Origin: Maribacter sp.
Lineage (GTDB): Bacteria; Bacteroidota; Bacteroidia; Flavobacteriales; Flavobacteriaceae
Direction of reading: 5' to 3'
Length of the DNA: 7,025 bases
Assembly: GCA_003232155.1 (NCBI GenBank)
Contig: QILY01000160.1
Location: 1 to 7,025, forward strand
Part shown: positions 5,975-7,025 of the stretch, one piece after another
How the letters are laid out: each line of letters starts with the position of its first letter
Numbering within the stretch: the first letter of the stretch is position 1
The notes under the pieces: generated by a model
The model's input: only the letters and a program-made list of their open reading frames with translations
Database searches by the model: none
What the model was told of the DNA's origin: nothing
Program-made: the position numbers and the translations under genes

Positions 5975-6007
5975 GCAGTTCCTATACCTATGAATAAAAT
6001 CGATTCT

Positions 6008-7025
6008 ATGAAACATTTTACATTGATTCTACTTATTACCCTTTTCATGGGAATTTCTCTTAAAGCCCAAGTCAAAATAGGTGATAATCCTCAAAACATT
6101 GATCCTTCATCAATATTAGAGCTAGAAAGCAGTTCTCGCGTATTGGTAATTACCCGTGTAACTACTACAGAAATGAATGCAATTGCGCCCAGTCAAGGGG
6201 CATTAGTATACAATACCGACATACAATGTGTACACTATTATAATGGTTCAGAATGGATAAATTTATGTGAATCAGTAAGTGAAGGCGGTAATTTCACAAC
6301 AGATCCCATTGTAAATGTAGCTGCGGGTATTAGTACCATAGTAATCACGCCTACAGCAGATGGCAATAATTTTGAAGTAGCTTTAAACAGTATCCAATCA
6401 GACCAAATTCAAGATGGTGGTATTATTGGCGCTGATATTCAAGACAACTCAATTACAGCAAATAAATTAAGTGATGATTCAGTAGGTAGAAATGAGCTAG
6501 CCACAAATGCCGTGGGTATTGATGCAATAGATTTTAGTGAATTGAACTTAGCAAGCTTCGCCAATACGCCAGGGTTCTTAACTTCGGCTAACATTGTAAG
6601 TGCTGATCCCGATAACGATATAGAGAGTAGAACTGATGGTGCGTTTTTTGACCAACAACCCCTATTAGATGCCATTGACACAAATAATACTGCCATAATA
6701 GATCATATAACTGCTGACAATGATACTGATATTGGTAATGAAATTCTCGATGTAACTACTGGAAATACTTCTTTAGTAAGGTCTGGAACGGGTACAGCAC
6801 TTGACCCTTATACGAACGGAATAACCGAAAATGAAATTGCAGATAATGCAATTACCTCTGCTAAAATTTTGGACGATACTATTACTACCGAGGATATTCT
6901 TGATGAAACCGTAGCTACTGATGATTTGGCAGAAGACGCTATAACTGCAGCTAAAATAAATGTTGATGTTGCAGGAACAGGGCTCATTCAAAATGCTGCA
7001 GGTGCTTTAGAAGTTGACCCAACAA
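6008..7025 (+). CDS. Secreted decapeptide-repeat fibre/adhesin-like protein (5' part, open at window end)
   Basis: The frame is open from the start to the right edge (339 residues seen). The signal peptide MKHFTLILLITLFMGISLKA is followed by QVKIG. Residues 22-88 match a head module common in flavobacterial surface proteins: a VGIGT-like opening (VKIGDNPQNI), SSILELESSSRVLVITRVTT, GALVYNTDIQC and YYNGSEWINLC. Two blocks of 10-residue repeats follow (128-177 and 271-320), of the type x-[IV]-T-x-x-K/E/D-[IL]-x-D/E-D/N. They are separated by a segment with Asp-rich motifs DPDNDIES (200-207) and DNDTDIGNE (237-245). Just before the edge is GTGLIQNAAGALEVD (323-337), a phrase typical of fibre-like repeat proteins. 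The composition is acidic, rich in Asp, Asn, Thr and Ile. A surface or secreted fibre role is inferred. An in-frame ATG at 5990 is an alternative start, but 6008 gives the cleaner signal peptide. The C-terminus, with any sorting or anchoring domain, is not visible. Confidence 0.85.
   Translation, partial: MKHFTLILLITLFMGISLKAQVKIGDNPQNIDPSSILELESSSRVLVITRVTTTEMNAIAPSQGALVYNTDIQCVHYYNGSEWINLCESVSEGGNFTTDPIVNVAAGISTIVITPTADGNNFEVALNSIQSDQIQDGGIIGADIQDNSITANKLSDDSVGRNELATNAVGIDAIDFSELNLASFANTPGFLTSANIVSADPDNDIESRTDGAFFDQQPLLDAIDTNNTAIIDHITADNDTDIGNEILDVTTGNTSLVRSGTGTALDPYTNGITENEIADNAITSAKILDDTITTEDILDETVATDDLAEDAITAAKINVDVAGTGLIQNAAGALEVDPT
6389..6538 (+). repeat. Decapeptide repeat block 1 (five units, 30-bp period)
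   Basis: Residues 128-177 of the fibre-like protein divide into five 10-residue units: SIQSDQIQDG, GIIGADIQDN, SITANKLSDD, SVGRNELATN and a degenerate AVGIDAIDFS. The regular features are a small residue plus Ile/Val at positions 1-2, Ile/Leu at 7 and acidic or Asn residues at 9-10. The DNA is much less conserved than the protein pattern, so these are old protein repeats, not a recent tandem array. Confidence 0.75.
6818..6967 (+). repeat. Decapeptide repeat block 2 (five units, 30-bp period)
   Basis: Residues 271-320 divide without gaps into GITENEIADN, AITSAKILDD, TITTEDILDE, TVATDDLAED and AITAAKINVD. The phase and consensus match block 1 but are cleaner, with Ile/Val at 2, Thr mostly at 3, Ile/Leu at 7 and acidic residues at 9-10. 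The pattern suits a stacked beta or triple-stranded fibre fold like that of phage tail-fibre repeats, which is inference. Confidence 0.8.

Larger units (their letters stand above)
5707..6007. promoter_or_regulatory. Divergent intergenic region
   Basis: About 300 AT-rich bases lie between the first paralogue gene (leftward) and the repeat-protein gene (rightward). It must hold promoters for both. I see a leftward -7 match at 5765-5772 and a rightward one at 5967-5974. There are also two pairs of 9-bp direct repeats: TTTTGTTAA at 5820-5828 and 5871-5879, and GTAGGTTTC at 5832-5840 and 5924-5932. A 10-bp palindrome TAATTAATTA lies at 5941-5950. I find no open frame of note, no RNA gene and no strong hairpin. 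Confidence 0.55.

Noticed and set aside
6389..6967. 30-bp periodicity considered as a CRISPR-like or tandem DNA array
   Set aside because: The period is in the protein (10 residues) and the DNA units are poorly conserved, with no constant repeat and spacer alternation.
6439..6991. Two minus-strand open frames (6439-6696 and 6773-6991)
   Set aside because: They mirror the plus-strand decapeptide-repeat gene, whose signal peptide, head module and in-phase repeats run through without a stop. Neither minus frame has recognisable features.

Overview
The window reads as chromosomal DNA from a marine-type flavobacterium (Bacteroidota, Flavobacteriaceae-like). The evidence is low GC, exported proteins whose signal peptides end in A-Q, no Shine-Dalgarno motifs, several matches to the Bacteroidota -7 promoter element TAnnTTTG, and protein families typical of the class (DUF6702, CarboxypepD_reg-like proteins, a signal-peptide-bearing M1 peptidase). 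Genus is not resolved.

Layout. The left edge holds the C-terminal part of a plus-strand SAM-dependent O-methyltransferase (to 295). It overlaps tail-to-tail with a minus-strand PAP2 membrane phosphatase (278-844). One base upstream of the phosphatase is a tatA-like gene (846-1172), so these two look like one short transcription unit. A clear minus-strand intrinsic terminator (1203-1234) separates them from a second minus-strand unit. In transcription order that unit holds two tandem exported paralogues with an N-terminal carboxypeptidase-regulatory-like domain (4963-5706 and 4188-4970, overlapping by 8 nt), a DUF6702 exported protein (3628-4134) and a large exported M1 zinc metallopeptidase (1259-3565). 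A roughly 300-nt divergent intergenic region follows. Then comes the 5' part of a plus-strand gene (6008 to the window end, still open) for a secreted, acidic, repeat-built fibre or adhesin-like protein with two blocks of 10-residue repeats.

How the genes may work together. The second minus-strand unit encodes only Sec-exported proteins, so it is plausibly a cell-envelope module: two small beta-sandwich proteins of unknown role, a DUF6702 protein and a peptidase that could act on exported peptides or proteins. This link is inferred from gene order only. The tatA-PAP2 pair concerns the inner membrane (protein translocation; lipid or polyprenyl phosphate dephosphorylation). The divergent fibre gene is probably an independent surface component.

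The most interesting points are the uncharacterised paralogue-DUF6702-M1 module, the paralogues' SusC-like N-terminal architecture without a barrel, the decapeptide-repeat protein, and very short or absent 5' leaders implied by promoter motifs placed almost on the start codons of tatA and the DUF6702 gene. There are no RNA genes, insertion sequences or CRISPR arrays that I can support.
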